Shown here: one piece after another, positions 1 through 11,539 of the stretch
Numbering within the stretch: position 1 is the first letter of the stretch
Layout of the letters: each line of letters opens with the position of its first letter
Assembly: GCA_003439945.1 (NCBI GenBank)
Contig: QVRM01003996.1
Location: forward strand, 1 to 64,000
DNA from: Dermanyssus gallinae
Lineage: Eukaryota > Arthropoda > Arachnida > Mesostigmata > Dermanyssidae
Direction of reading: 5' to 3'
Length of the DNA stretch: 64,000 nucleotides
The notes under the pieces: generated by a model
Database searches by the model: none
Told to the model about the DNA's origin: nothing
The model's input: the letters and a program-made list of their open reading frames with translations, nothing else
Program-made: the position numbers and the translations under genes

Positions 1-1011
1 AAATAAGTATGGCGCATCTCATCTGAGATCTTTAAACTGTTGCTATACATCTTCCGAAGCCAGCTGAAAAGCGTTTGTGATCAAAGTGGAATTTAACTCA
101 AGCATCGACGCGGTGTTAGTAGAACCTGTGCAGTAGCTATCGCAAAAAGCGACTTCTATCTAATTATTGCATCAGCAACTTTGAGTCATGCGAAGGTAGT
201 GAAACACCTCGTTGCAATTTTTAACCAAAATTTAACTGACATTCGACACAGACGAGTGTGACGGCAAGCTGCATCACGTTAGAAAGGGCAAAATTACCGC
301 AAAGCAATTACTACGCGTAAAAGGCGCTTCTCTACAGTTCAGTACACACCGAAAAATCACTATTACAGGCCGTATAACATCAGCAAAATCAACATTTAAA
401 GCGTTCTTATTACCACCGCAACTGTGTGTTTACGTGACACGTGATACTTATGACGTGTATGTTTACGCAAGTACATTAATTACGTATGCAATTTTTATTA
501 GAACCGTTGTTCTTGACTCGTTTGCACCCAATCAGTGCGGGCAATTTGCGTATTAGAAGCGTCCTCGGAACTATCGCTATACTGAACATCGACTACAATA
601 TCGACGCTCTGGATCAACACGGTATCGTGTGTATGCGCCCGCTCAAACGGCATAGGGATTGTGAAAGAGCGAAAGTCCATCTAGTGTCTGCTCTCGTCGC
701 GAACTACTAGCTTGTGACTCAGGTGCTCACAGAAGACGGATGGAGGATAGTGAGATAATAAGATAATAAATATAATGCAAAAGTTAGCCTGCGTCAGCGT
801 TCGGAAGGCAGCAAACGTGCGGATCATCTTCATTTGTCACCTAATGGTCAAGGATTACCAGTTCCTTAGCTCCATGCTTTTTACTACCGTCCTTACTCTT
901 GGTCGTCCCATTACGTTCCTCAGCGATACCTTACCTATCTATTTCTACTAGTTATAGCTATTTCGACAGTAGAAACTACTCATTGACCGTCCCCACAAGG
1001 TCACTGCACAC

Positions 1012-1042
1012 ACTATATATATATATATATATATTATATATA
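1012..1042. repeat. (TA)n microsatellite
   Basis: An alternating TA tract with one TT interruption. Confidence 0.95.
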
Positions 1043-2953
1043 TGCGTGTATAGATAGAAGCTACTTATTTGCTCGTGTAGGCCATTGCCCAGACAGAGTC
1101 AAAGTAGTCCGTCTAGCATAGTTTCGCATTGGGCAAACTTCTCATTTCGCTATCTGCCGATATGCACCAGCCAAAGACGTCTGTGGACAACGCCCTATAT
1201 CAACGGAACCCATTCCGCCCCCGGTATAGCAAGGGGGAGCACGACAAACAAGAAAGGCTAGAATACAAAGCAGTGAATACCACAGCGGTAGAGTGTACTG
1301 CTCGAGTTGACAGCGTGTGCAGAAGGTGTCTCAGCGAACTGGGTGATTTTTTTTTGGTCTGGCTAATGTACTCTGTTGTCAGCTCTTTCTGACCTCAGTC
1401 AAATCAAACTAACATGCATATTTAATCATTATTCACGTTGATGGTTCTATGGTTATTTACGTTGTAGAATTTAGGTCTACAAGTGAGTTCACACAATTGC
1501 TCCGATTGAAGGGTAAGCAAGACACACAGACATCATTCACATTTATGATATGGTATGGTTTAGTGTTCATGACACGAGATAGCTTAGGCATAAAGACTAG
1601 GAAATGTCGAATGTGAAAGCTAAAAGTCGTAGAAGTATGCCAGCGAGATCTAACGATATATGTATATAGACGTTCTAACTGTAAACCCACATGACACAGC
1701 CGTGCATTTCAAATGTCGTCTTTCATAACTTTTCAGTTATCTTCCCCGAGTCTACAAAACGAATTGCTGCCCATATACACGTATAAGCTTAAATTCGTCT
1801 AGACCAGCTCCTCCGACCAAGGTTTGTCAGTTTCTTCTGCTTTACGATTTGCATCACTTTACATATGTTACCTCGTTGAATATGCACGAATGTAAGAGTC
1901 CAAAACGAAACTCTTATCTTGTATCACTTGTTTAGTGCTCGCCAAAGTCGTTGGACGTTGTAGTGACGTCTTTATGAATGGCCGTTTTTGCAACGGCGTT
2001 TGTACGAGAGACTATCGCCTATTCACAGACCTACAAATGGGCGTGAGCCGAACTATTTTGAGAGTCGGCAGCGTGGTCGACCTAGGGGCCAACGCGGTTC
2101 GACTCAGACAGCAAAAATTAAGCCTCTCACCCTTTCCAAATCTTGCTTGTTGTCTGTCAATAGAAGAGTCTAACTAGTCGACTGCGAGCAACGGACCAGA
2201 ACCATTCCGGCTGTAATGATACCGGCGACCACGTCAACGTTTTCGGCCAGCTCCGCCTCGTTTAATCATTCGATGAGCTTTGCTGCTGCTGCTGCTGGCT
2301 GTATAATTTGCTACATGCATTACAGAACTTGCTGATGTTGAAACTTTACGTTTTTCCACACTCTCCGTCACCACCCATCAATGATGCCCCATGATAACTA
2401 ATTACTCTAATTGCGTTGCCAATTGGCTATGCTCGACGAGACACATACGTACATGTCTGTCTGTCGATCTGTCTGTACTAATGGAAGCCTAAATTTGAGT
2501 TCGGCAATAGAACACGATGTACGGAGTACGCAAAGTTCTTTTCGACTGTCCAAAGTGAAGGTGGGCCAATGCAATGCGAAAAAATACATTGTAGAGTACA
2601 TGTGACAACGCTGTGTTGCTCTATTACTATGTCGACTATTGTCTAGTAGTGTCTATGTAGGCGTTGTAAGAGAACAATGGTATCGGGTCACTAGAGTGTA
2701 TGAACTGAATGATGTCAATGAAACTGACAAGCATTCGGCCATTCCAGTCTATAGGTCATTGTATGCTGTAAATGCGTGAATAGCCTGAAATAGAAAATAG
2801 AAATTACGTCATGGAAGGCGGGACGGTTTGAAGGAATTTATTGCTAATCAACGAGATGGGCATTTACGAGATGGGCCTGGACTTGCACACGACGTTTCGT
2901 GCCCTTGTATTGAAAAATTATCAGCATGAATAAACATTTAAGCCTAACATCAT

Positions 2954-2975
2954 AACCTAACATTAATGTTAGGTT
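2954..2975. repeat. 22-bp perfect palindrome
   Basis: The left half AACCTAACATT is followed directly by its reverse complement AATGTTAGGTT, with no loop. No flanking duplication or element was recognised. Confidence 0.9.
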
Positions 2976-3889
2976 AATAAAGATTAATGGAACTACACAT
3001 TGTGTGTCAGTAGAGTGCGCGATTAACACAATATACGATAGTTACAATCAAAATATTCCTTTATAACCCTCACAATTACTGGCGACCTTTGCATTGAGTT
3101 GTTTCATAAAGTTGCGCTCGCTATTGCTAGCTTCGATAGCGCTTCGTCTGAGTCTCAATCAAACTACGTCAAATGCGTTTGGTTTCGAACTTAAAGCGTG
3201 CTTTTTACGTTTACCTCTAACTGTTCCCGGATTATGTTGGGCGTGCTAGTTATGAAAAAGGCCTAGTTGCTTGCATCACTCTATACACAATACATATGTA
3301 TAAACGTTGGAAGGAATTCAATGAGTGTAGGATTGATGCTGCGCCTTAGAGTTACGCCGATGATATTGCTCTTCCCTTCGACAGCAGATGCTTCGCAACA
3401 ATGTTGCGAGGGCTGCCACGATTCTAGTGGCGTCTTGCGATCGCGAAGAATGAGGACGGGCACGCTAACGACAGCAACAACAACAACGACAACCGACGGT
3501 ATACCATCGGGAGGTCGGCTCGGCATGACGAGATGGAGCCTCTACGACCGACAAACAAGTACATATAACTCCCCATTGGCTCTCACATGTGGCGTTTGAG
3601 AAAAGCAGTGTACGAGCGAGCGGGAGAGGAAAAACGAAGAAATGGAAGAGAATCACGGTCAGCAGAACAGCTGTGTCTACTTGCCTGCTACTGGTCAAAC
3701 GGCCATTAAATAGTCCCTCACCCCTTCGACACAGACACACATATTGCCCGTATTGCAGCAGCAAACGAGAATATTCGCTTGAGTGCAATCGCATCTCTCT
3801 TTTGGTGATTGCACTGCGCCGTAAGTAATTGTACCGGGTCGCAATATATGTACTCGTATGAATATACATGCGTGTGCAGATGTCCGTAT

Positions 3890-3897
3890 GCATATAT

Positions 3898-3929
<32 letters not shown>

Positions 3930-3939
3930 AATATATATT
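3890..3939. repeat. (TA)n microsatellite
   Basis: Interrupted TA tract. The poly-Ile/Tyr open frames on both strands here are products of this repeat and not genes. Confidence 0.95.
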
Positions 3940-4187
3940 GCCCACCAGACCAAAACCATTACGGTATTTTAGTCTGTTTTGCTTAGACTATGCCATTCAC
4001 TAGCTTCACCATTTAACAAGCAAATTTCGCATCAATCGGTAGCGGCGTTTATTGTTTGAATTTGGTTTAAAGAAGTGAGGAAAACGAGGTTCGTTGATTT
4101 TTAAGATAGCGAGAATGGAGGAGCAATGAATCTGCATTATTTGTTCTACTGTGGTGGGAATAGTGAGGGTTGCTTATGGTCATCAGG

Positions 4188-4205
4188 CAGTGTTTCGAAA
4201 CACTG
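4188..4205. repeat. 18-bp perfect palindrome
   Basis: CAGTGTTTC is followed by GAAACACTG with no spacer. It lies inside the unassigned minus-strand ORF at 4067-4513. Confidence 0.85.
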
Positions 4206-4894
4206 TTATACATAGTGTCGTCGGTTTTGCAACGGACCGAAGATGACCCTTGTTCCGGGGGGCATGCCTCGAGGAAAGCGTTGAAAAAGTTCATGTTATC
4301 GTACTCAGAAATCGCCAAATTACTATCAGTAGGATAGCCGAGGAATTGAGGATATCTTGTGGATCTGTTGTAACAATCTTTAAATTTGCAGGAGCGACTT
4401 AACTCGATTCCGAAGGTCGCATTTAAAAAGTTTCGAAGAGTGAGATAGAAGGTGGCACAAGTGCATTGCAGTGAGCGGGTGCTATTCTGGAGGGAACAAA
4501 ACAAACAAAACACCTTCAGAAGATTAAATCGATTTTTAACTTTGTATGACTGGCAAAATAGACGTCGCTCTGCAAGATGTCACAAGAGTGATTCACTTTA
4601 TAAGGCGAGTCGAAATGCTAGCGTATGTTAATGCATTCACTGTGATGTGTATGTCACAAAATCTGTGTTACTTGTCAACTACAACGCATAGCACTATGGA
4701 TTTGATACAAAATTAATACTTTAATTTTTATATTTTAACGTTAGATGCAATTCAACAGATGCTATTTTTTCTAAACAAGCAGATGCCATTGACTTCTCAA
4801 TAGGATGGAGCTTTTTTGGTATTTCACTCTGACTGTAAAGAAAGACATATCCGCCCCTCGTTCCATTGACAAAAAACAAGATCCTAAATCCAGG

Positions 4895-5510
4895 ATGGAG
4901 CCTTACTTGACGGAAGAATATGTAACCATTGTGAAAATGTATTATGAAAACGGAAAGGCGTGCTGACGAGCTCTTCATGCTATTTGCGGTCGACATAACC
5001 GGGCCTTTTGAGAACACCATTGGTGAACTTGTGCAACCTGTTTGGTTTTACAGCGCAGGCTTAGTATGTGAAGTCCCAAGCCGTGAACGGCTGCGGAGAG
5101 CTCGCTCACCTGAAAATGTTGCCGCTGTAGATGACAGTGTGGAACCATGCCCGGAAACATCAGTGCGGAGACACGGGCCCAACAACTGGGTCTTTCACGC
5201 AAGTTAGCCTGGTCCATATTGGACGCTGATCTAGTCTTGTGTATATGCAAGATACAGCTGAGCAAGAGCTCAAGCCTACGGACTACCAGGAGCGGCTAAA
5301 CTTTGCTTCCGATGGTATGCCGTCTTTTTCCGGCCGATTTTGTGAGGAAAATGATCGTTTCCGACAAAGTTCATGTTTACCTCGATGGAATTAATCGAAT
5401 AAACAAAACGGTCGCATCTGGACAACGAGAACCTTTACGTGATTATAACTAAGAACTGTCGCGTGTGCCATATGTGACTGTTTGGTGCAGTACTGGCCCA
5501 AAGTAATCGT
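4895..5510 (+). pseudogene. Tc1/mariner-type (IS630-like) transposase remnant
   Basis: Translation of the plus strand, switching frames several times, follows the layout of IS630/Tc1-mariner-type transposases with an N-terminal helix-turn-helix. It starts MEPYLTEEYVTIVKMYYENG at 4895. Next comes a linker segment RRARSPENVAAVDDSVEPCP, in the frame covering 4944-5207. Then comes QLGLSRKLAWSILDADL, then QELKPTDYQERLNFASDG in a shifted frame, and last FVRKMIVSDKVHVYLDG, ending in VTVWCSTGP near 5500. Families of this type usually read FSDEAHF at the first catalytic Asp. Here it is VSDKVHV, so the Asp is kept and the neighbouring Glu is changed. There are at least three frameshifts and several stops, and the sequence stops before the second catalytic acid. 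It is a dead, 3'-truncated copy. I saw no terminal inverted repeats. A (TA)n tract begins about 85 bp downstream. Confidence 0.82.
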
Positions 5511-5589
5511 ATGTTGTTCAGTCCGTGGTGAGTGGCATGAAGCGTTATCGCAGCATAATTCTTTATTTCCTTGGCCGAGCCTGGACGGA

Positions 5590-5593
<4 letters not shown>

Positions 5594-5628
<35 letters not shown>

Positions 5629-5638
5629 TATATATATC
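5594..5638. repeat. (TA)n microsatellite
   Basis: TA tract that accounts for the poly-Ile/Tyr segments of overlapping frames, including the 266-codon minus-strand frame at 5391-6191. Confidence 0.95.
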
Positions 5639-5879
5639 GTCTGTTTTGATATGAGCATTGCACATTGTTATGGCGCAAACGACCTTGACGTTCAAAGAAG
5701 CGAAGCCGCCGGAAGATGTTTCTGTCGTTGTTAGTGTTGCTGTGGCTCGACGACGGGGGCAAGTGTGCAATTACTCCGTACTCAGCGGTTGCCTCGTGGT
5801 GTTGGAGCTGACTTGCACCCGCGGACATCGTAGCCATCCAGTCACCGGGGGTGGACCTGTGGATGGAGGGGTGTTCGAT

Positions 5880-6135
5880 CCAAACGACGACGACGACAAC
5901 AACAACAGCGATTGTTATAATAACAACAGCAACTACAACAACAACAATGGTATTTGTTGTGGTCGATGGTGGTTGTGTTATTGCTGTTGTTGTTGTTGTT
6001 GGTAGGGGTCGTGCTGTCGTTGATGGGGGGGGGGGGGGGGGGATCACGTTGCCCATGTTGGTGGGGTAGCGTTGTTGTCGATGGAGGGTAACGTTGTTGC
6101 CGATAGAGGGTAGTGTTGTTATTGTTGTTGTTTTC
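5880..6135. repeat. Trinucleotide block: (ACG/ACA)n then (GTT)n, with an 18-G run
   Basis: The plus strand runs through ACG and CAA repeats (about 5886-5948), then GTT/TTG repeats (about 5950-6000), an uninterrupted run of 18 G at 6025-6042, and further GTT-rich sequence. The CAA-rich and TTG-rich halves are complementary and could fold on each other. The 266-codon minus-strand frame across this block is poly-Thr/Val/Pro, so it is explained by the repeat. Confidence 0.9.
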
Positions 6136-6429
6136 GCTGTGGTGGTGTGGATAGCTATGCGAGAGCGGAAGACAGGGGCTGTCATCGACATTATTGTCCT
6201 CCTTGTCGGTCGAGGTCGTGACTCATCGTCGACGCCATTGGCGATTCAAAGTTTTCGCCCGCTTGGCAGCAGCTACCGAGTCTTCGACCCGTCATCGCTT
6301 CGATCGGCCTCGCAGCTCAGCTGCCACAAAGCGGAAACGCCCGTATGACCATACTCTAACCCTCGAGAAACAGGAGAATAAACCAACTGGGAAGAGCGGC
6401 AAATGCATGGTGAGTCTCAGAAAAGGCTA

Positions 6430-6790
6430 GAAGGCGAGGAAGGGGGAAGAGGTGGAGAGAGAGACAGAGAGAGACCAGGGAGGAGGAGGAGTTAGTGCGC
6501 AAATGATTAGAGGCTGGAAAACAAGTATGAACGTGTTAGTGAGATGCGATGAGGAGACAAACCACCGTTGAGAAGACGCAAGTGAAGGTTAGATTAGAAG
6601 AACATGTTTAATAAATAAGAGAAGGAGGGGAGGGGAAGTGATCATAGGATAGAGGGAATACACAATCCGCGAATTCGTGAGTAAAGGCGAGAGCAAGTAA
6701 GAAAGTCAGAGGGCGCGAGGTCGGGGGTTGTAAAGAATCCGCGAATGAACAAGGGCCAGCGAGTGGTGCAAGAGAAGAAACCAAGAAAGA
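6430..6790. other. Purine-rich (GA-rich) stretch
   Basis: Over about 360 bp the plus strand is dominated by G and A, with GAGA-type runs near 6450-6480 and GGAGGAGGAG near 6480. It follows the trinucleotide block. Such tracts can be regulatory in arthropods, but no promoter element or transcript start is visible, so this is a compositional note only. Confidence 0.6.
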
Positions 6791-6794
6791 TCTG

Positions 6795-7129
6795 GCGATG
6801 GGAGAGAGGCGTAACCCTGAACTTGGTGCGCCGTAGGTGACGACGACGCCTCGAAACTTTATGCGTCCGCTCGTCCGGCTGCCGTTAGCCGATCCGACAG
6901 TTTGCGATATTATCCTTCAACGCCATCACACCGCCGTATCAAACCGCTGAGCCTATCCTCAAGGGCACCCTTTGAGAGCATCGAAATTGGGATTCACATG
7001 TTCAATGCCCCATCAAGCGCTAAACCTCGGCAAACCCGTCGCGTGCTTAAACAAACATTCTATTATACGGGGACATATATATAACCTTATTAAAAATCAT
7101 CTATATATGATTTGTAATATAGGTATGCT

Positions 7130-7164
<35 letters not shown>

Positions 7165-8550
7165 GCTCGGGACCTAAGAATGTTTTTGCACTTTGTCGCA
7201 AAACGGAGTGTGAGCTGTAACCTAGCTCACTAGAAGATGGCACTATCTTTGTTGATGTTCGGCTTAAACATTGTAGCCGAATATTCCACAGACAAGTGTG
7301 TGACAAAATGATAAATTCGAGCGTGTCGGTGGCACGACAGCCATACAAAAAACTGAGCTGCGTACAAGCATTTTGTACAAATTCCAGCACGACCACACTC
7401 CGATCGTTTCTGGCTTGCGGCTGGGAATAGTCATTTGTGCGCCATACGTCTACTATCGGCGCCCCAGTGTTGGCTTCATGAGTTCACGGTTTGAGCTGTT
7501 CTTAAAGAGCTGCGGCGCGTGTGTTACTCACACCACACAGCACTGAACGTTGTACTTTCCAGGACTCCCCAGACGGCTTACATTTCCTGCATGAATAGAC
7601 CCGCTAGCTTGCCGGCACTCCATCCAGACGACATGACCCTAGTCTAATGGAAATTAGGTAAGTGTTTTCTGTAGGATGCCACGGTATAGGACACATTGAC
7701 GCCCTCCTACCAAAATCGAGCATTGCGTCCGGCTGGCGTAGTCGCCAAATTACCGGAACAGCCAACAGGTTGCAAGTATCGTGAAATGGAAACTGTGTTT
7801 ATCGAGCAGCCCGTTGCAGTAGAAGCATTGGGTGTGCTAACAAACAGTGGAACAAATGATAAAAAATGTCATTCTGCGCCCTTATTTCCGGAGGAAATAT
7901 GTAAGAGGACACTCGTTAAAAGCAAAAAGCGAAAATAAGATAAGGGATGAATTTCTGTTGCAACTGAAATCGATCGACGTGTAAAGGGAACGCGACTGCA
8001 GTGTTGGGAACGTTACCTTCAACAGATGGTTTGCCGGATTCGAGGATTAAGTGAATGAGAGTGTTTTGAAGCTTCCATCGACCACTGGGGATGATATTAT
8101 ACCCGTGAATAATGTGCATAAATCCTTCGAAACATTTCGAACTGGACCTCTCATTTTATACTATAAATCTATAAAGACTGTCCAAAAACAGCAATATTTT
8201 CAAACGTGGTATGGCAAAAACCGCAGCTGAGAAAAACTCAAACAAATTAAATGCAATAGAGTAGGTTTCGAATACGACGTTCCTGCATTAGATCTTTCAC
8301 GACTACTTCGGACTTACCAAAAAATATGCTTTATGAGCAGATCTTTCTGAAAAAAAACAATGGGGTCGAAACTGGTGATGAGATTTGGGTTTATTTTTAT
8401 AACTTTTTACGTATGCTCCAGAGTTTGCAGTGGGCCGGCGTTGAGCGCATCTACCGATATAAATAAGGCGCCAACGGTCGGATAAAGTTGAAGTCGCTTC
8501 TCCAGAACTGAACCTATGGCAATGGCCGAATTGGGACAAACTGCCTACTA
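6795..8550. other. Intergenic stretch, no gene recognised
   Basis: Apart from a (TA)n tract at 7132-7163 I see nothing here. The open frames are 60-99 codons, lack motifs, and several run into the TA tract. Confidence 0.5.
7132..7163. repeat. (TA)n microsatellite
   Basis: Uninterrupted TA tract. Confidence 0.95.
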
Positions 8551-8552
8551 AA

Positions 8553-9008
8553 ATGACGAAGTTAAACTTTAAAGCGCTAGACCAAATCAAGGCCGCTTTT
8601 CTTAAGAAGGCGCCAAGAGTCTACCGCACTCGTCTCAAAAGATTAGTCTATTTAGTGGCGTCGAATCCGCTATTTGTTGAGGATTTACAAAAAATACACG
8701 TTATATCGAAAACGGCAGCTTTTAACGAGTACATGACTGAATGGGAGAATAAGACGGCAGACATTGACCCGCTCTTTTATGAAACCCAGGCAATGACGTG
8801 TAGTTCGTGGAAGCGCTGCAACTATGAGAATAGACACCAAGTTGCACAATTTGCTCTACATGGCTTCCACATGAAGATCTGTATTCGAGAGAAATTCTAT
8901 GAAGTTTTCTCGTTATGCTTGTGCAAACTCTGCGGGAGACAGTGTGACTTATATCACCCTCAACAATGCGATAGAGCAGTTCCGTTGACTCGACTTTTAA
9001 AACCGTGA
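8553..9008 (+). CDS. Unrecognised 151-codon ORF, possibly part of a repeat
   Basis: This frame encodes 151 residues starting MTKLNFKALDQIKAAFLKKA. It is not low-complexity and is lysine/arginine-rich at its N-terminus. A cysteine-rich C-terminal part includes CLCKLCGRQCDLYHPQQC (four Cys and one His within 18 residues), but I could match no zinc-binding or other family. No signal peptide or membrane segment is evident. The last few codons and the following 85 bp belong to a sequence repeated in inverted orientation at 52640-52745. That copy also ends just after an AATAAAG signal. The repetition suggests the ORF and its tail are part of a transposable element or a retroposed transcript rather than a host gene. 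The start codon is simply the first ATG. Function unknown. Confidence 0.3.
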   Translation: MTKLNFKALDQIKAAFLKKAPRVYRTRLKRLVYLVASNPLFVEDLQKIHVISKTAAFNEYMTEWENKTADIDPLFYETQAMTCSSWKRCNYENRHQVAQFALHGFHMKICIREKFYEVFSLCLCKLCGRQCDLYHPQQCDRAVPLTRLLKP

Positions 9009-9085
9009 TGAATATACGTATATGTGAATGTGTGCTTTCTCTGAACGCGAAATATTGTAAACCAACCATCGGTTAATAAAGCTAT
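8990..9085 (+). repeat. Interspersed repeat, copy 1, ending AATAAAGCTAT
   Basis: The segment matches the reverse complement of 52640-52745 over about 95 bp. Shared landmarks are a GTAAACCAACCATCG core, an ATATACGTATATGTGAATGT-like segment and the terminal AATAAAGCTAT. Similarity stops right after the AATAAAG, as expected if that is the polyadenylation-signal end of a retroposed sequence. Confidence 0.7.
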
Positions 9086-9465
9086 TATAAATTTTGAATT
9101 ACACTGAAATGACTTACTGCCGTTACCGTAAAGAGCTCCAAAGCGTCTCAGAGCGGATGATCCCATCACCACGACAACGCTTCAAGCGTTGCTTGCCATC
9201 ACCCCGACAACGCTTCTTCTTCTATCCGAAAGTTTTAACAAGGAGCAAAAGACAATTCAGTTACTGCGAACAATGCTTATGCGTTCAGAAAAAATACAAG
9301 CACATATAGAAGTTGCAACAACGTAGTTAGATCCCTACGTATATACCCAGAACAAAGTAAGAGAGAAGCCAAAATAATTTCATATTTTTTTCTGATACCG
9401 CACGTTACATATAGAACCATTGCGCTGCCGTATGCAATACCTATAAAACACGTGTCTTCATGTGC

Positions 9466-9493
9466 ACTAAGTACTTGCAAGCGAGTACTTAGT
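9466..9493. repeat. Stem-loop, 10-bp stem, 8-nt loop
   Basis: ACTAAGTACT at 9466-9475 pairs perfectly with AGTACTTAGT at 9484-9493. Confidence 0.85.
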
Positions 9494-9526
9494 TCACACA
9501 GTTCACTACTATTTTAAGTCAAATGC

Positions 9527-9554
9527 AGCTTTCTACTGCTCGTAGTAGAAAGCT
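9527..9554. repeat. Stem-loop, 10-bp stem, 8-nt loop
   Basis: AGCTTTCTAC at 9527-9536 pairs perfectly with GTAGAAAGCT at 9545-9554. The geometry is the same as in the hairpin 33 bp upstream, but the sequence is unrelated. Confidence 0.85.
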
Positions 9555-9651
9555 CGCTCAATTCGTTGGTACTGTTATAAAGATTTATCGAGCATTAAAT
9601 GTTTATTATTGACATTTGTGAAAGATAATGCCAATGTTATGGTCACATATA

Positions 9652-9682
9652 CCAAGCAAGGCATATCTGATGCCTTGCTTGG
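9652..9682. repeat. Stem-loop, 13-bp stem, 5-nt loop
   Basis: CCAAGCAAGGCAT and ATGCCTTGCTTGG are perfect reverse complements separated by ATCTG. Confidence 0.9.
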
Positions 9683-9780
9683 GATGGGGTGGAACATAAT
9701 GCTACTGCCTGGTAAATATTTCCGTGTTTAAATGTAACATTTTGTTATAAGCTCCTACACGTATCGTTTAAAAAAATCCA

Positions 9781-9845
9781 TTCAAGGCTGACTCTCAGCC
9801 AAGATTTGACGTCCATGGGACTGCTTTTTCGCATTGCTTCATGGA
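9781..9845 (-). repeat. Short interspersed repeat, copy 1
   Basis: Read on the minus strand it matches 24860-24924. Shared segments are GAAGCAATG, a CAGT(T/C)CC(G/A)TGGACGT segment and AATCTTGGCTGAG followed by GTCAGCC. The GGCTGA...TCAGCC part is itself a 6-bp stem with a 3-nt loop that differs between the copies (CTC versus GGG on the plus strand), while the stem is preserved. Confidence 0.7.
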
Positions 9846-10232
9846 CGGACCCCCATAAATACAAATGTGCAAAGGTGGGGAACCCGCGCACCTATGCGTC
9901 TCCTCCAGTCGCGAAGCGCAGGCGTATGCCACCAAGCCACCGGGCTCGACACACGTATCGTGTATAGATAGCAAACTTCCTTTCCATAGAAGATATCCTA
10001 CTACTGCTGCCACATTTTTTCGACGGCCCATAGATCATCGGAAGCAGACTTTCGTCCGTTTTTAAGGAGATTCTTGAGTTGTACATATGTCAAGAACTCC
10101 CAAAAAGCGCAAATGAGACCAGTGGAAATTTAAACGGGTCTTACGGGCTCTGTGCTCATGACAAGTGCGTTCCTCTAGGGAAAGTATTGCACAAGCTGTA
10201 TCACACAGTCTCTCTTCACATTGAAAGGAAAC

Positions 10233-10268
<36 letters not shown>
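10233..10268. repeat. (TA)n microsatellite
   Basis: Uninterrupted TA tract. Confidence 0.95.
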
Positions 10269-10275
<7 letters not shown>

Positions 10276-11539
10276 GAAACTGCTTCTTGGACAGGGAAAC
10301 CTTGTCTAATAGTAATCCTTTGCAGCCCTCCACCTGTAACATCATTGTCAGTAGCACGGGGCGACTCAGAGTGACAATCGGGGTCGAGAAGTCCCGGTCG
10401 TCATCTTACATAGGCACTCCGGTAGGAGTGCCCGTATTTATGAGTCACTAGAGCTTAAGGGTGAGCCACCGTCATTTTGGGACACAATAACGGAGCAGGA
10501 AGATGCTGCTGTGCAAACGAGCTAGAATTAGTCGATCGCTCAGCAAGCCCTTTATCCAAAACACCATTTACACCCTCTTAATGCTCTTAGCGCAATGGCA
10601 CTCTCAATCAGATTCAGAATTCTTACCTTTAGATTACCTTTAGATTTTGGGGTATATCTAAGGCGAAAACGGGTAAGACACGTTAAAAAAATTCACATAT
10701 TTAGTAACTTAGCCAAACTTTTAGTCGGCTGTATTACTTGCGGAGCCCCGTGTTAATAATAACTATCCTAGAGAAGGTGACCTTGCGAGTGGTGCGTTTC
10801 TTTGGATTGTGCACGCGGCCTTTTTGATCTTTACCGACCTGTAGGCCCGCTCGCTTTCATTGAAGGTAGTCCTTGTCAACGCGACTTGGATAATTGGATT
10901 GCTTCTGAGTCGAAAAGAAAAACATCGCATTCGCCCGAAATACCCAGCTGTCGTTCCTCTATTTTTACAGGGCGATTCTTGTTGTTGTTATCATTGTTCT
11001 CTCCCCATTTGGAGGCTTTGTTCATGTTGCCATTGTCGTTCTTGCTGTACTTCTGTTATTGCTAATAATTTTGTTGTTTTTGTAGCCCAGCCCTACGTCC
11101 CTCTAGTGAAGGCGGCTATTTTTGTCACTGTCTGCACTAGTTAAGGCTACAAATCCTCTTCTTTCGATAAACTCTCCCATTTATCATTCTTCTGCTGCTG
11201 CTGCTGCTGTTGCTGCTGCGGTGACCGATGCTACTATATCCAGAAAGCGTCGTTATGGTATTGCCAAGCCTGCTACAGACATATGCATATATTGTAACTC
11301 GACTTCCTTAGCACTAGTCATTTATCATGAAACATGATTTCTACATTTTAGATTGATTCTTTAATGCTAATCTCAATCAAAAAACACATTACAAACATAA
11401 ATAACTTGACTTAGAAAAAAAGACAGACAAATGTAGGATGACCGGCGAATTAACTCTCGCCGGAAAGGTGATCTATATAATGTAAATCCTACTTGTACGT
11501 AGGTCATTCGCTGAATCACCGAAAGGCCACTTACTAGCA

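Larger units (their letters stand above)
1..4690. other. Intergenic stretch, no gene recognised
   Basis: No open frame here resembles a family I know. The stretch holds two (TA)n tracts, a 22-bp perfect palindrome at 2954-2975 and an 18-bp perfect palindrome at 4188-4205. The longest clean frame is a 148-codon minus-strand ORF at 4067-4513, which has scattered cysteines, no domain I recognise and no homologous copy in the window. I treat it as unassigned. Confidence 0.5.
9090..11400. other. Intergenic stretch with small hairpins
   Basis: No gene recognised. It contains three stem-loops between 9466 and 9682, a segment at 9781-9845 related to 24860-24924, a (TA)n tract at 10233-10268 and an 8-bp hairpin at 10413-10432. 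A few GCT/TGC triplets near 11190-11220 explain a short poly-Ala frame. Confidence 0.5.

Noticed and set aside
3465..3959. 164-codon minus-strand frame
   Set aside because: Its first 50 residues are encoded by a TA microsatellite and its end by a CAA-type repeat; the middle shows no family.
5391..6191. 266-codon minus-strand frame, the longest in the window
   Set aside because: It is poly-Thr/Pro/Val and poly-Ile/Tyr, crosses a TA tract, a trinucleotide block and a transposase remnant, and has no motif.
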